A stretch of DNA of 22,423 bases, from the NCBI GenBank assembly GCA_051651625.1, contig JBOFSQ010000023.1, positions 1 to 22,423 on the forward strand, in the 5' to 3' direction. Below the pieces are notes generated by a model. It did not search any database, was not told the origin of the DNA, and saw only the letters and a list, made by a program, of their open reading frames with translations. A program made the position numbers and the translations under genes. This stretch comes from JBOFSQ01 sp051651625. GTDB lineage: Bacteria; Planctomycetota; Planctomycetia; Pirellulales; Thermoguttaceae. Below, one piece after another: positions 1-7,089 of this stretch (its first letter is position 1; each line of letters starts with the position of its first letter).

Positions 1-333
1 GATCCGTAATTGCCTCAATGCCCTATGGATAGTTGGAAGGCTCACTTTAACCGACAGTTTTTCTTGGATTTCGACCAGTGTTGCATCGCTGTTATCTTTG
101 ATAATCTTCTTTAGTTCGTCAGTGTGGGCAGCGAGTTTCTGTTTTCGTCCTACTTTGGCGACGATTGGAGCGTATGAGCCTGTTTCACGCTGTTGCCGCA
201 ACAGTTTTTTGATCCACTCGACAGAAACTTTCCACTTTTTAGCCAACACTTTCATCGTGACTTTTTTGTCGTCCTTGTGTTGGACGTAATCGTCCATAAC
301 GCGTTGCCGCAACTCCATACCATAAACCTGCAT
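1..333 (-). CDS. IS630-family transposase, N-terminal 111 residues (partial)
   Basis: The frame is open from ATG at 333 to the window edge, giving 111 codons without a stop. The protein begins MQVYGMELRQRVMDDYVQ. A helix-turn-helix follows at about residues 25-48 (VLAKKWKVSVEWIKKLLRQ), then a G-R-K-Q-K linker and a second DNA-binding region ending THRAL-like (PTIHRALRQL). This matches the paired helix-turn-helix front of IS630 transposases, where the DDE catalytic domain comes later and would lie outside the window. A strong ribosome site (GGAGGG) sits seven bases before the ATG and fixes the start. Whether the element is a one-frame or two-frame IS630 type cannot be seen. Confidence 0.75.
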   Translation of the reverse strand, partial: MQVYGMELRQRVMDDYVQHKDDKKVTMKVLAKKWKVSVEWIKKLLRQQRETGSYAPIVAKVGRKQKLAAHTDELKKIIKDNSDATLVEIQEKLSVKVSLPTIHRALRQLRI

Positions 334-424
334 CGCAATTCCCTCCGTAGACGCAAACCAAATGTCAAGAACGGAAGTATACACAAATTCTCGACACTTT
401 GGTGTAGTAAATTGTAAACCGCTC
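1..424 (-). mobile_element. IS630-type insertion sequence, left part only (runs off window)
   Basis: The window edge cuts this element. The transposase reading frame occupies 1-333. Upstream of it is about 90 bases of AT-rich leader, ending near a TA dinucleotide at 425-426. IS630/Tc1-mariner elements insert at TA, so 424 is a plausible outer end, but the opposite terminal repeat is outside the window and the boundary is a guess. A TATACT box lies around 377-382 on the minus strand, with no convincing -35. The flanking DNA at 443-474 looks like repeat debris beside a truncated gene. Confidence 0.45.
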
Positions 425-442
425 TAGTCGCACGCAACGTAT

Positions 443-589
443 TCATCCGCAGGATTCTATCCCGCGAATGCGGGTTGTCAATGAAAGGATGTAACTGGTC
501 ACGATTGACTTCTCACGCGGAAGCTGAAATAAATCGTACCGCAATACGACAAAAAGATGCTCATATTTGCTGTTCGGTTTGTTGATCAG
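443..589 (-). pseudogene. Remnant of a small protein, truncated by repeat/IS debris
   Basis: This frame lies just downstream of the SUKH gene. It contains a protein-like stretch, NKPNSKYEHLFVVLRYDLF, continuing to SIVTSY. The reading then enters a palindrome (CCCGC-GAAT-GCGGG at 461-474) and stops at 443. No ATG or GTG start with a ribosome site exists in this frame, and upstream it overlaps the SUKH gene in another frame. From memory, small planctomycete proteins start with a similar KYEHLFVVLRYD block and continue for roughly 50 more residues; this is unverified. The simplest reading is a gene that lost its 3' end when the neighbouring mobile DNA arrived. It could also be a short novel ORF with a CTG start. 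Confidence 0.4.
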
Positions 590-614
590 CCCCAGTTTTG
601 AGCGTGTTTCAGCA

Positions 615-1238
615 TCAACCGGTTCCCTTCTCAAAAGTTCCGAAGGAACAATCCGACCAGAACGGTATGTGCTTGATGTTTTTGCTAAGTTTTCGACGAC
701 TTCGAGAGTGCCAGAATTCGTTCCGAAAATAGTTCTCAAGCGAATCACCGTAGCAAATAATGTCCGCTTGATAAACGGAAAACACTGGGTTTCCTTCCTC
801 AAACGGTTCGGCGGGAATGTACCGATGCGAGTAAATCGGAATCAGCTTAACGTAGGACGAAAGGTGTTGTGACGCCGTTTCCAGTTGCTTTTCCAAAGTC
901 GTCGGTTTCGGTTCCCATGCCAATATGCCTGGCACGTCATGCCTAATCCAAAAGTTGTTGTGTTCCACATCGAAAAGAATGCCATCTCTCGGCCAGTCGA
1001 ACATTTTCTCGATTTGTTCCGCGATTTTGGCGTCGGCGAGCGCGCTTCGCCAATGATAAAACCTTTCCGAAACCGGAAGGGCCATTTGTAGAAGTTGCCG
1101 CAAATCCGGTGGAAAACGAAACAAGAACCGTTCTTCGACGGCCCGGACTTCGCCATCAGTCAGGCCCGGCTCCAGTTCGATTTTCATTCGTTTGAGCGTT
1201 TCGACAATTTTATCGGTGGATGTCATTTCACTCGGCAT
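615..1238 (-). CDS. SMI1/KNR4 (SUKH) family protein
   Basis: About 207 residues. The N-terminal half has the SUKH pattern GLTDGEVRAVEERFLFRFPP followed by DLRQLLQMALP and a W at the end of the next strand. The second half has the conserved blocks GILFDVEHNNFW, YSHRYIPAEP and GNPVFSVYQADIICYG. SUKH proteins bind partner proteins; in bacteria many are immunity proteins against contact-dependent or secreted toxins, and others have unrelated cellular roles. No toxin gene is visible beside it. It lies 22 bases after the stop of the sialic-acid lyase gene, so it is probably read from the same message. Two starts are possible, ATG at 1238 and ATG at 1226; the second has a weak GAG four to five bases upstream, so the start is uncertain. 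The longer open frame upstream overlaps the lyase and is not supported. Confidence 0.78.
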   Translation of the reverse strand: MPSEMTSTDKIVETLKRMKIELEPGLTDGEVRAVEERFLFRFPPDLRQLLQMALPVSERFYHWRSALADAKIAEQIEKMFDWPRDGILFDVEHNNFWIRHDVPGILAWEPKPTTLEKQLETASQHLSSYVKLIPIYSHRYIPAEPFEEGNPVFSVYQADIICYGDSLENYFRNEFWHSRSRRKLSKNIKHIPFWSDCSFGTFEKGTG

Positions 1239-1260
1239 TCGTTGACTGTAAACCCGTCGC

Positions 1261-2169
1261 CTACCTCTCCCACTCAAAATATCCGAGACGTTCAATGGCG
1301 TCGAGAGTGGTGGCGAACGATTCGTTTGAGAGCGGCGAGAGTGGCGGTTTGCATTCACCGATGGCGATACCTTTGTGTCGCAGCAGTGCCTTTTGGGCAC
1401 CGTGAAAGTTGCCGCACTTTGCAAGCGTTTTGACGTAACACCAAACGCGATGCTGTTCCACGCGGGCCGTCGCCAAGTCGCCTGCGCCCCACGCGGCGAG
1501 CAGACGTTGAAACGTCTTTGGCAAAAGTGCGTAAGTGCTGCCAACGCCGCCGCGTCCACCGACCGCGAGTCCCGCAATCATCATCTCGTCGCAGCCCCAC
1601 AAGACATCGTATTTTCCACCGCTCTCAACGAGGAGGTCTTGATATTCGTAGACCTTCTGATCGGTGTACTTGACGCCGCCAAAGCGGGCAATGCGTCCAC
1701 GAACAGACCGCGCGTACTCGATGACATCGACAGCAACCCCCGTGAGACTTGGGATGTGATAGTAGTAGAACGGGAGTTGTGAAGCGGCGTCGGCGATGGC
1801 GATTGTCCACGCCGCAAGCGTTTCGACGCCGCCGATCTTGAAGTAACTTGGCGCGTTCGCACTGACCGCCGCTGCGCCGACTTCCTGCGCGTGCGACGCA
1901 AGTTGCTGGCAATCCGTGAGCGCGTTCGCACCGACTTGAACGATAACCGGCACACGATTTTTCGCAGCTTTGACAAACTCTGCGGCAGTTTTCTTACGCT
2001 CTTCAACAGAGAGCGAAATTCCTTCGCCAGTCGAACCGCAGACATAAAGTCCGCGCATTCCGCTTGCAATGAGCGACTCGACGTAATCGGGAATGACGCC
2101 GAGATTGAGCGAGCCGTTCGCATTCAGAGGTGTGTACGTTGCGGCAATGAGACCTTCGAGGTGTAGCAT
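1261..2169 (-). CDS. nanA: N-acetylneuraminate lyase (sialic acid aldolase)
   Basis: The enzyme cleaves N-acetylneuraminate to N-acetylmannosamine and pyruvate in the cytoplasm. The 302-residue protein is a DapA/NanA-type TIM barrel. From ATG 2169 it shows the carboxylate-binding GSTGEG at 45-50, FYYYHIPSLTG with the catalytic Tyr at 137, and GGVKYTD with the Schiff-base Lys at 167. The YYYHIP-LTG block and the later VGSTY block resemble vertebrate-type lyases more than dihydrodipicolinate synthases, which supports the lyase call. Its neighbours, a sialidase and a sialate esterase, agree. An in-frame ATG at 2205 would add 12 residues but lies inside the REPIN-like repeat, while MLHLEGLIAATYTP is the usual family beginning, so 2169 is preferred. 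Neither start has a clear ribosome site. Confidence 0.92.
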   Translation of the reverse strand: MLHLEGLIAATYTPLNANGSLNLGVIPDYVESLIASGMRGLYVCGSTGEGISLSVEERKKTAAEFVKAAKNRVPVIVQVGANALTDCQQLASHAQEVGAAAVSANAPSYFKIGGVETLAAWTIAIADAASQLPFYYYHIPSLTGVAVDVIEYARSVRGRIARFGGVKYTDQKVYEYQDLLVESGGKYDVLWGCDEMMIAGLAVGGRGGVGSTYALLPKTFQRLLAAWGAGDLATARVEQHRVWCYVKTLAKCGNFHGAQKALLRHKGIAIGECKPPLSPLSNESFATTLDAIERLGYFEWER

Positions 2170-2199
2170 TTTTGGTGTTAGTTGGTTTTTGGTTTGTTT

Positions 2200-2359
2200 C
2201 GTCATTCCCGCGCAGGCGGGAATCTAAAGGGAAGACGTTATCGAAGCTATTGCACATGCTTGTTCCATCATTCGACACACAGGCAAAAACGACGACGCGA
2301 CATGTGCAATCGTGTTGACCGCGTGTACGATTTGGATTCCTGCCTCCGCAGGAATGACG
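2200..2359. repeat. 160-bp REPIN-like element: two inverted palindromic repeats
   Basis: The ends are inverted copies of a palindromic repeat: CGTCATTCCCGCGCAGGCGG at 2200-2219 continuing to 2226, and its counterpart at 2333-2359. Inside, ATTGCACATG at 2249-2258 is exactly inverted as CATGTGCAAT at 2301-2310. Both inner repeats start the same distance from their outer ends (59 bases per arm), so the whole element can fold into one long hairpin with a central loop of about 42 bases. This is the layout of REPINs (paired REP sequences). It separates the sialate esterase gene from the lyase gene and supplies the lyase upstream region. No REP-associated transposase is in the window. Confidence 0.8.
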
Positions 2360-2377
2360 GACGGCGAGTCTACACTG

Positions 2378-3940
2378 TCATCGTTTTTGGTCAAGCACGG
2401 AACTGGTATCGAGCCGACGTTCAAACGGTACGACCGGCAAGCCGCGACGACTTTTCAAAACACCTTGTGGGACGTTTTGCCAGTTGTAACGAACGTGCGT
2501 CGGTTTTTGCGACGGGTCAAATTGGACGCTCAAAGTCGTCGCGTTCGCACCAGTTTTCAGCGAGGCGTTCGTGACGGGAATCGGTTCGGCGTCGGCGAAA
2601 AGTTCGATGCCAGACTTCGCGTCACCAGCGACTTGAATCTCAACAAGCGGTGTGAACGCAATGATCACTTCGCCATCTTTGGCAATCGTTGCGGTGTCGG
2701 CGCAGGGAAAGATGGCGTCGGTTGCGTCGCCGTTTATGATTCGGTTGGCAGCCGCTGCGAGGCGTTCGCCGACAACTTTTTTGTCGCGCGGATGAACATC
2801 GTTTGGAAGTCCCGTGTCGGTTGTGACTACCGTAACGACTTCGGGAGTGTCTTGCGCGACGCGCCACTGCACGTCACGAAAACTCGCCCACGGACGGTCG
2901 CAACGCGGCAACTGCACCATCAAAATTGCGACCTCGCGCGGCGCGTTTGCGGAGCGAAAGTTTTTGCGCAAATCGGCGATCAGCGCACGAATTCCAGTCT
3001 CGCAATACGCAGGCGAAATCGGCTCGTCTGGTTTGCCGCAGGTCGTTGCGTTCGATTCGCCTTGATACCACAAAACGCCCGTTAGCGGCAAATCGGTTAA
3101 CATTTCGAGTGCCGATCGAAAAATTGCATTAGGAGAAAACATGTGTTCGGGCGGCGTGCCATTTTGGTTCGTCGATTCTTTTGCGGCGCGAGCGATTTCA
3201 TCTTTCGCCCGCTGCGAACACCACGGGGAACCAGTCGCGGCTGCGTCACGAAGTTCGGGAATTTCGAGAAGTTTTTGACGTGAAAGAAACGACTCTATCG
3301 GTGCGCCGCCGTAAGCGACTTCGATCAGACCGAGCGGCATGTTTGGATACTGTTCTGCACGCGCAACTGCAAAAAACGTTGCGACGCCCGAAAACGTCTT
3401 CGCATTTTCGGTCGTTCCCACTTCCCACACGCCACGCCACGGTAATTCGGCACGCCATCCGTTTTGCGGCTTCATCTGCAAGAAACGGATTCTTTGACTG
3501 TTCGGTTTGTCAAAAAACGCTAGTGCGTTTGATGTGTTGTCGCACTGATTTAACCTCCACAACATGTTTGACTGTCCCGCACAAAGCCAAACTTCACCGA
3601 CAACAATGTTGTCGAGAACCATTTCCTGCTGCGACGTTTTTGCCACGAGTTTCTGCGGCACCGATGTTGGCGATTGCGGCGGAAGTTCTACGCTCCATTC
3701 GCCGATCTGGTTCGCAGTCGTTTGCAGAATTGTTTGCAATTCTTCGTCGCCGAAAGCGACGACGACTTTCTCGTCGGCGTTCGCCGTTCCACGAAGCGTG
3801 ATCGACGTTCCGTGCGGCAAAACCATGTTGCTCGTAAACGGTGCCGCCAGTTTCAAACCGCTCTCTGCTGCGTCTGCGCCGCTGCACAATAGCACGATTC
3901 CGAAGACCAAACCTGTAAACCAAATGAGTGTTGTTCGCAT
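2378..3940 (-). CDS. Secreted sialate O-acetylesterase (SGNH hydrolase)
   Basis: The 520-residue protein removes O-acetyl groups from sialic acids, making them accessible to sialidase and lyase. Residues 1-25 form a signal peptide ending in ADA. Residues about 30-115 are a beta-rich domain typical of this family (LAAPFTSNMVLP). The SGNH catalytic blocks are AGQSNM at 121-126 with nucleophile Ser124, WYQGESN at 291-297, and NDVHP at 380-384 with Asp381 and His383. The length is usual for the family. It lies 60 bases after the MntA stop and, if the toxin-antitoxin pair is an insertion, was once directly behind the sialidase. The ribosome site is weak (AAGAAA). Other carbohydrate acetyl esterases share the fold, so the substrate call rests mainly on the sialidase and lyase neighbours. 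Confidence 0.87.
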   Translation of the reverse strand: MRTTLIWFTGLVFGIVLLCSGADAAESGLKLAAPFTSNMVLPHGTSITLRGTANADEKVVVAFGDEELQTILQTTANQIGEWSVELPPQSPTSVPQKLVAKTSQQEMVLDNIVVGEVWLCAGQSNMLWRLNQCDNTSNALAFFDKPNSQRIRFLQMKPQNGWRAELPWRGVWEVGTTENAKTFSGVATFFAVARAEQYPNMPLGLIEVAYGGAPIESFLSRQKLLEIPELRDAAATGSPWCSQRAKDEIARAAKESTNQNGTPPEHMFSPNAIFRSALEMLTDLPLTGVLWYQGESNATTCGKPDEPISPAYCETGIRALIADLRKNFRSANAPREVAILMVQLPRCDRPWASFRDVQWRVAQDTPEVVTVVTTDTGLPNDVHPRDKKVVGERLAAAANRIINGDATDAIFPCADTATIAKDGEVIIAFTPLVEIQVAGDAKSGIELFADAEPIPVTNASLKTGANATTLSVQFDPSQKPTHVRYNWQNVPQGVLKSRRGLPVVPFERRLDTSSVLDQKR

Positions 3941-3962
3941 GAGAAAGTTTTCTTGGGAAATT

Positions 3963-3990
3963 TGGGCACTCGCTTACGCTTCGTGTTCTT
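3963..3990. repeat. 28-bp direct repeat, copy 1 (flanks toxin-antitoxin pair)
   Basis: The repeat contains TGGGCACTCGCTTACGCTTC and continues to 3990. It is identical over 28 bases to 4809-4836. This copy lies between the esterase start and the MntA stop. Its TTACGCT is inverted as AGCGTAA at 4002-4008, which overlaps the MntA stop codon and could form a small hairpin. Confidence 0.9.
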
Positions 3991-4000
3991 ACTCACCGCG

Positions 4001-4303
4001 TTAGCGTAAACGACACATCACTTCATATCCGCTATCGACAATCTTCCGAAAGTTGTCCGCAAGCTGGTGGTAGTCAAGAACATCAACACGAAAGACGAGT
4101 TCACTGTCAGAAAAATCTTCTTTGATGCTGTCAAGCGTGTGATCCGCAAGTCTCTCATCACCAACAATCGCAATGTCGAGGTCAGAATAATTTCTATTCG
4201 TCCCTTTATATCGCGAGCCAAAAGCCCGTACTTCGCCGGTTTTTAGGTGTTTTTCGAGTACACCGATGACGATCTTCATTTCCTCGCCAGATACGCAAAT
4301 CAT
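4001..4303 (-). CDS. mntA: MntA-like minimal nucleotidyltransferase antitoxin
   Basis: A 100-residue protein of the minimal nucleotidyltransferase (MNT) fold. The signature GSR at 29-31 followed by SDLD at 40-43 gives the two metal-binding Asp residues (41 and 43); Asp74 in FRVDVLD is the likely third. In studied HepT/MntA pairs the MNT protein adds AMP to the toxin and silences it. The ATG at 4303 overlaps the HepT stop in an ATGA junction, typical of translational coupling. A second ATG nine codons in has GAGGAA directly against it, too close for a good ribosome site, so the coupled start is preferred. The stop overlaps a short inverted repeat. Both genes look more AT-rich than the sialic-acid genes around them. 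Confidence 0.85.
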   Translation of the reverse strand: MICVSGEEMKIVIGVLEKHLKTGEVRAFGSRYKGTNRNYSDLDIAIVGDERLADHTLDSIKEDFSDSELVFRVDVLDYHQLADNFRKIVDSGYEVMCRLR

Positions 4304-4728
4304 ACTTTTTTCTCCAAACGCGCAAAAAGATTTTTTGCGTAAGGCAAAAACTCGGTCGCTTTTTCAAAAACGTCTTCGGCGATGTCTTCGGCATAAACAT
4401 GCGAGGTTTTATTTCTTGACTGTTGAAAGTCAAACCAGCGTTCTACGTCCGTTATCAAACCATTTTCCGCTGCCAGACGGTACAAATCTTTTTTGGTAAC
4501 GCCAAAAGTGAGATCGGGGCTAATGTTTAGGTCAAGCCAACGTTTCATCATCTTCCACGATAGCTCAAAGGTAAATTCGAAGTTTTGTATTACACCTGCG
4601 CGCAGTGTCTCCCATTCATCGGCTTCTGCAACTGCTCGGCGACGCCGTACAACATTCAAACTGCGCTCCAAAGACAAAATGGCATTTTCAAACGCGAAAA
4701 TGTCAAGCAGGTTTTCAGTATCACTCAT
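4300..4728 (-). CDS. hepT: HepT-like HEPN toxin (HI0074-type)
   Basis: A 142-residue all-helical protein with the block NFEFTFELSWKMMK at about 50-62 that marks HI0074/HepT proteins. RNKTSHVY at 105-112 is the HEPN ribonuclease motif R-x4-H-x-Y, with Arg105, His110 and Tyr112 all present, so the toxin looks intact. HepT cleaves RNA; the Tyr of this motif is the residue modified by MntA in characterised systems. The ATG at 4728 has a GGTGGGG ribosome site about seven bases upstream and matches family starts. The frame also runs upstream to ATG 4845, which overlaps the sialidase stop as ATGA; that longer form would add 39 residues encoded largely by the 28-bp repeat and its degenerate neighbour. 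Confidence 0.86.
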   Translation of the reverse strand: MSDTENLLDIFAFENAILSLERSLNVVRRRRAVAEADEWETLRAGVIQNFEFTFELSWKMMKRWLDLNISPDLTFGVTKKDLYRLAAENGLITDVERWFDFQQSRNKTSHVYAEDIAEDVFEKATEFLPYAKNLFARLEKKV

Positions 4729-4776
4729 GTTTGCCCCACCATTTAGTTGTAACCATTCAATCTTCACGTTCTCGTT

Positions 4777-4800
4777 CGGGCACTCGATTACGCTTCCCGC
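4777..4800. repeat. Degenerate third copy of the GGGCACTCG repeat
   Basis: GGGCACTCGATTACGCTT at 4778-4795 differs at one base from the start of the 28-bp repeat, then diverges. It lies 32 bases from the perfect copy at 4809-4836, suggesting a small tandem cluster of this intergenic repeat upstream of hepT. Confidence 0.7.
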
Positions 4801-4808
4801 TCTGATTC

Positions 4809-4836
4809 TGGGCACTCGCTTACGCTTCGTGTTCTT
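4809..4836. repeat. 28-bp direct repeat, copy 2 (flanks toxin-antitoxin pair)
   Basis: Identical to 3963-3990 and in the same orientation, 846 bases away. It starts five bases beyond the sialidase stop codon. Recombination between the copies would delete hepT and mntA and leave the sialidase stop 55 bases before the esterase start. Confidence 0.9.
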
Positions 4837-4841
4837 GTTCG

Positions 4842-6863
4842 TCATTTCACGTCCGCTATCGGAATTCGCTGGAAGATGAGGCCGCCTTCGGTCTCGTAGA
4901 CGATAGCCAGCGTTTGCGGGTCGATGAGGTCGATACTCGAATAGCCGTAGCAGCGCGGAGTGTAGACGAGGAGTTGTCGCGTCCACGTCATTCCGTCGTC
5001 GTCGCTAACTTGCAGCGTCATGTGTGAACGCGCGGTTTGCGATTTAGGATTGAAGAAGATTAACGAGTCGTGTGGTGCGCCAGCGTCGCGTCGAGTCAGA
5101 CGCAGCAGACTCGCTTGGCAGACCGGCTCCACGAGCGACTTTCCCGACGTTGGGTGTTGTGTCCACGTTTTGCCGAAGTCGTTTGTCACGGCGACCGAAC
5201 GTGCGCGGGCACCGTTGGTTCGCATGTTGAGCATGAGTACACCGTCGGCGAGTTCGGCGACTTGGGCTTCGGTTGTGTTGCGATGTGCGCTGGTGCCGAG
5301 TTGCCACGTCTCGCCGTGGTCGCGGCTGGAGAGAATCGTAGCGTGCGGGATACCGCTAGCGTCCCAGTATTGTGCGGCGAAAACGAGTGTGCCGTTTTGC
5401 ATCGTGATACCACCACCGGGACCGTTGAAGACGATGCGTGCGTCGGACGGCGCGCCGATCTCGCTGGTGATGTTGCGTGGTGGCGACCACGTTTTTCCGT
5501 CGTCATCGCTCCACGACAAAACAAACTGTCCCGACTTGCCGAGTTCTAGTCCGCTTTCGGATTTCGCCAGCGAACGTCCGTTGTGTGCCCAGAGTGCGGC
5601 GACCCAAATGCGTCCTGTTTTACGATCCACCAATATCGCCGGATCGCCGACGCCTTCTTTCGCGTCTCCCGTTCCGCAATCAATGATGATGCGCGGTTCT
5701 TCCCAAGTGGTGCCGCGATCTGTACTGCGACTGATGCCGACGTCGATGTCGGCGGGCAAGTCGCCTGCATTGCGGTGACGAACATCGTAAACCGCAAGGA
5801 GCGTCCCACTATTTGTGACCGCAATACCGGGGATGCGGAACGTGTGAACTTTTTGTTGACGTGTATCGACTTGCATCGTTTGATTCGGCGCAACGAGAAG
5901 GTATCCGATTCGCCAAGATACGTTGTGCGGTGGAAACGTTTGCGTTTTGTCACCGATGGTGATTTCTGTGATACCGCCGGAGACTTTGGCGTCGAGGTCG
6001 GCATCGGGACGCGGTTCGAGAACGAGCCGAAGTGGTTGCGAACCAGCGGACAAAATCTTTGTGATCGGAACGACTGCAACGCCGTCTTGCAACGGCGTGA
6101 TTTGGATTTGTTTGTCGCCGCACTCGATTCGTGCCGACTGAAGTGCGGCGGTGTTACGGAGCGCGACGCAAACTTGATTGGTGCCGACAACTTCATCGCT
6201 TCCAACAAGCTCAAGTGGAATCGCTTCAACGGTTGTTCCGCCGCCGCGAATGAGGAGTGGTGTCACGATTTGTTCGAGCGGTGGAATCTCGCCGCTCGCA
6301 AGGCGAAGTGGACCGCTGGCGAGCGTGAGTCCGCGAATCAAAACGCCACTATCAGGCGGGGACGTGACGGTGAACCGTATCGCACGAACGCTTTGCGCGG
6401 AACCGAGCGAAAGCGAACACGGCGGCTGGTTGTCGCCTACTGGATACTTCGCGTCAAGATGTTGTATCTCTTTCCAACCCGCAGCGACATTCACATCGAC
6501 TTTGAAGTCAAATGGCGAGCGTGATGTCCATCGTTCCAGATGAAAGAAAATGCGTTCGGTGAGAACAGGTTCGGAGAAATGCAGCGTGCATGTCACGTTG
6601 TCTCCGCTTTGGATGTGTAGAAGCCGCGTTTCTGTCGGGTCGCCCTTCTTGATGTGAACGGCAACGACGCCCGGCGGCGACGCCTCAACACGACACCCGC
6701 TCAACGACGATTCATTGAGCGGACCGTTCGGAACGTTTTTCAAGTCGAGACAGAAAAAACTGCGTTCATCGGCAGCGTTTGCTGCGTCAGACCAGCTTCC
6801 AGCCCCAAAAAGCGTTGTTGCCATCACAAAGGCGACTGCCAAACACGTTTGCAATTTTAACAT
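4842..6863 (-). CDS. nanH: Secreted exo-alpha-sialidase (GH33)
   Basis: The 673-residue enzyme releases terminal sialic acid from glycoconjugates outside the cytoplasm. A signal peptide spans about 1-31 (ending ANA). Residues about 35-185 form a beta-rich, probably carbohydrate-binding domain, and about 195-335 resemble the sialidase-associated N-terminal (BNR_assoc) domain. The six-bladed propeller follows: FRIP at 342-345 with the first carboxylate-binding Arg, then five Asp boxes at about 378-387, 450-459, 511-520, 559-567 and 619-627. The TEAQVAEL block (531-538) holds the catalytic Glu, Arg548 and Arg612 are the likely other triad arginines, and Tyr641 in GYSS is the likely nucleophile. 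All catalytic groups are present. It heads the nan cluster. The stop overlaps a possible ATG of an extended HepT frame. Confidence 0.93.
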   Translation of the reverse strand: MLKLQTCLAVAFVMATTLFGAGSWSDAANAADERSFFCLDLKNVPNGPLNESSLSGCRVEASPPGVVAVHIKKGDPTETRLLHIQSGDNVTCTLHFSEPVLTERIFFHLERWTSRSPFDFKVDVNVAAGWKEIQHLDAKYPVGDNQPPCSLSLGSAQSVRAIRFTVTSPPDSGVLIRGLTLASGPLRLASGEIPPLEQIVTPLLIRGGGTTVEAIPLELVGSDEVVGTNQVCVALRNTAALQSARIECGDKQIQITPLQDGVAVVPITKILSAGSQPLRLVLEPRPDADLDAKVSGGITEITIGDKTQTFPPHNVSWRIGYLLVAPNQTMQVDTRQQKVHTFRIPGIAVTNSGTLLAVYDVRHRNAGDLPADIDVGISRSTDRGTTWEEPRIIIDCGTGDAKEGVGDPAILVDRKTGRIWVAALWAHNGRSLAKSESGLELGKSGQFVLSWSDDDGKTWSPPRNITSEIGAPSDARIVFNGPGGGITMQNGTLVFAAQYWDASGIPHATILSSRDHGETWQLGTSAHRNTTEAQVAELADGVLMLNMRTNGARARSVAVTNDFGKTWTQHPTSGKSLVEPVCQASLLRLTRRDAGAPHDSLIFFNPKSQTARSHMTLQVSDDDGMTWTRQLLVYTPRCYGYSSIDLIDPQTLAIVYETEGGLIFQRIPIADVK

Positions 6864-6901
6864 TGATGACCGCCTTTGTGAGCAATTGGAGTGAATGTTC
6901 G

Positions 6902-7089
6902 TTCGTAACCGTTCACGGTTTTATTCCGTTCTCGAATGCCGTTAGGCATTCCGTTATGGTAGCACGCACGCGATGTGTAACGAAAACAACTCCGTAGGAG
7001 TTGCGTTATGGTCATTCTACCATAACGAAATCCCTACGGGATTGAGGAAAGGACGCCAAAACGGCATCAAAACCGTGAACGGTTACGAA
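6902..7089. repeat. Palindrome-rich element with 21-bp inverted ends
   Basis: A perfect 21-bp inverted repeat (6902-6922 and 7069-7089, core CCGTTCACGG) bounds the element. Inside are four hairpins: GAATGCC-GTTA-GGCATTC (6934-6951), CAACTCC-GTA-GGAGTTG (6988-7004), CGTTATGGT-CATTCT-ACCATAACG (7004-7027) and AATCCC-TAC-GGGATT (7029-7043). No transposase is encoded. It looks like a MITE or structured intergenic repeat. It starts 39 bases upstream of the sialidase ATG, so the sialidase promoter must lie in or beyond it, and it truncates the PIN toxin gene described next. Confidence 0.8.

Noticed and set aside
1239..1577. Upstream extension of the SUKH reading frame to 1577
   Set aside because: It lies wholly antiparallel-free but out of frame inside the nanA gene on the same strand; its translation is Arg/Ser-rich and unlike SUKH proteins.
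2312..3085. Plus-strand open frame of 257 codons
   Set aside because: Antisense to the sialate esterase, with Arg/Cys-rich shadow composition.
5020..5778. Long plus-strand open frame of 252 codons
   Set aside because: It is the antisense shadow of the sialidase, whose motifs are intact on the minus strand.
5583..6524. Plus-strand open frame of 313 codons
   Set aside because: Antisense to the sialidase N-terminal half, with no ribosome site or recognisable domain.
7012..7027. TAGAAT box in the palindromic element as a sialidase promoter
   Set aside because: No -35-like sequence is found at proper spacing, and the box lies in a hairpin loop.
6934..7043. Regularly spaced short palindromes considered as a CRISPR array
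   Set aside because: The stems differ in sequence and the spacing is irregular; there are no constant repeats or cas genes.
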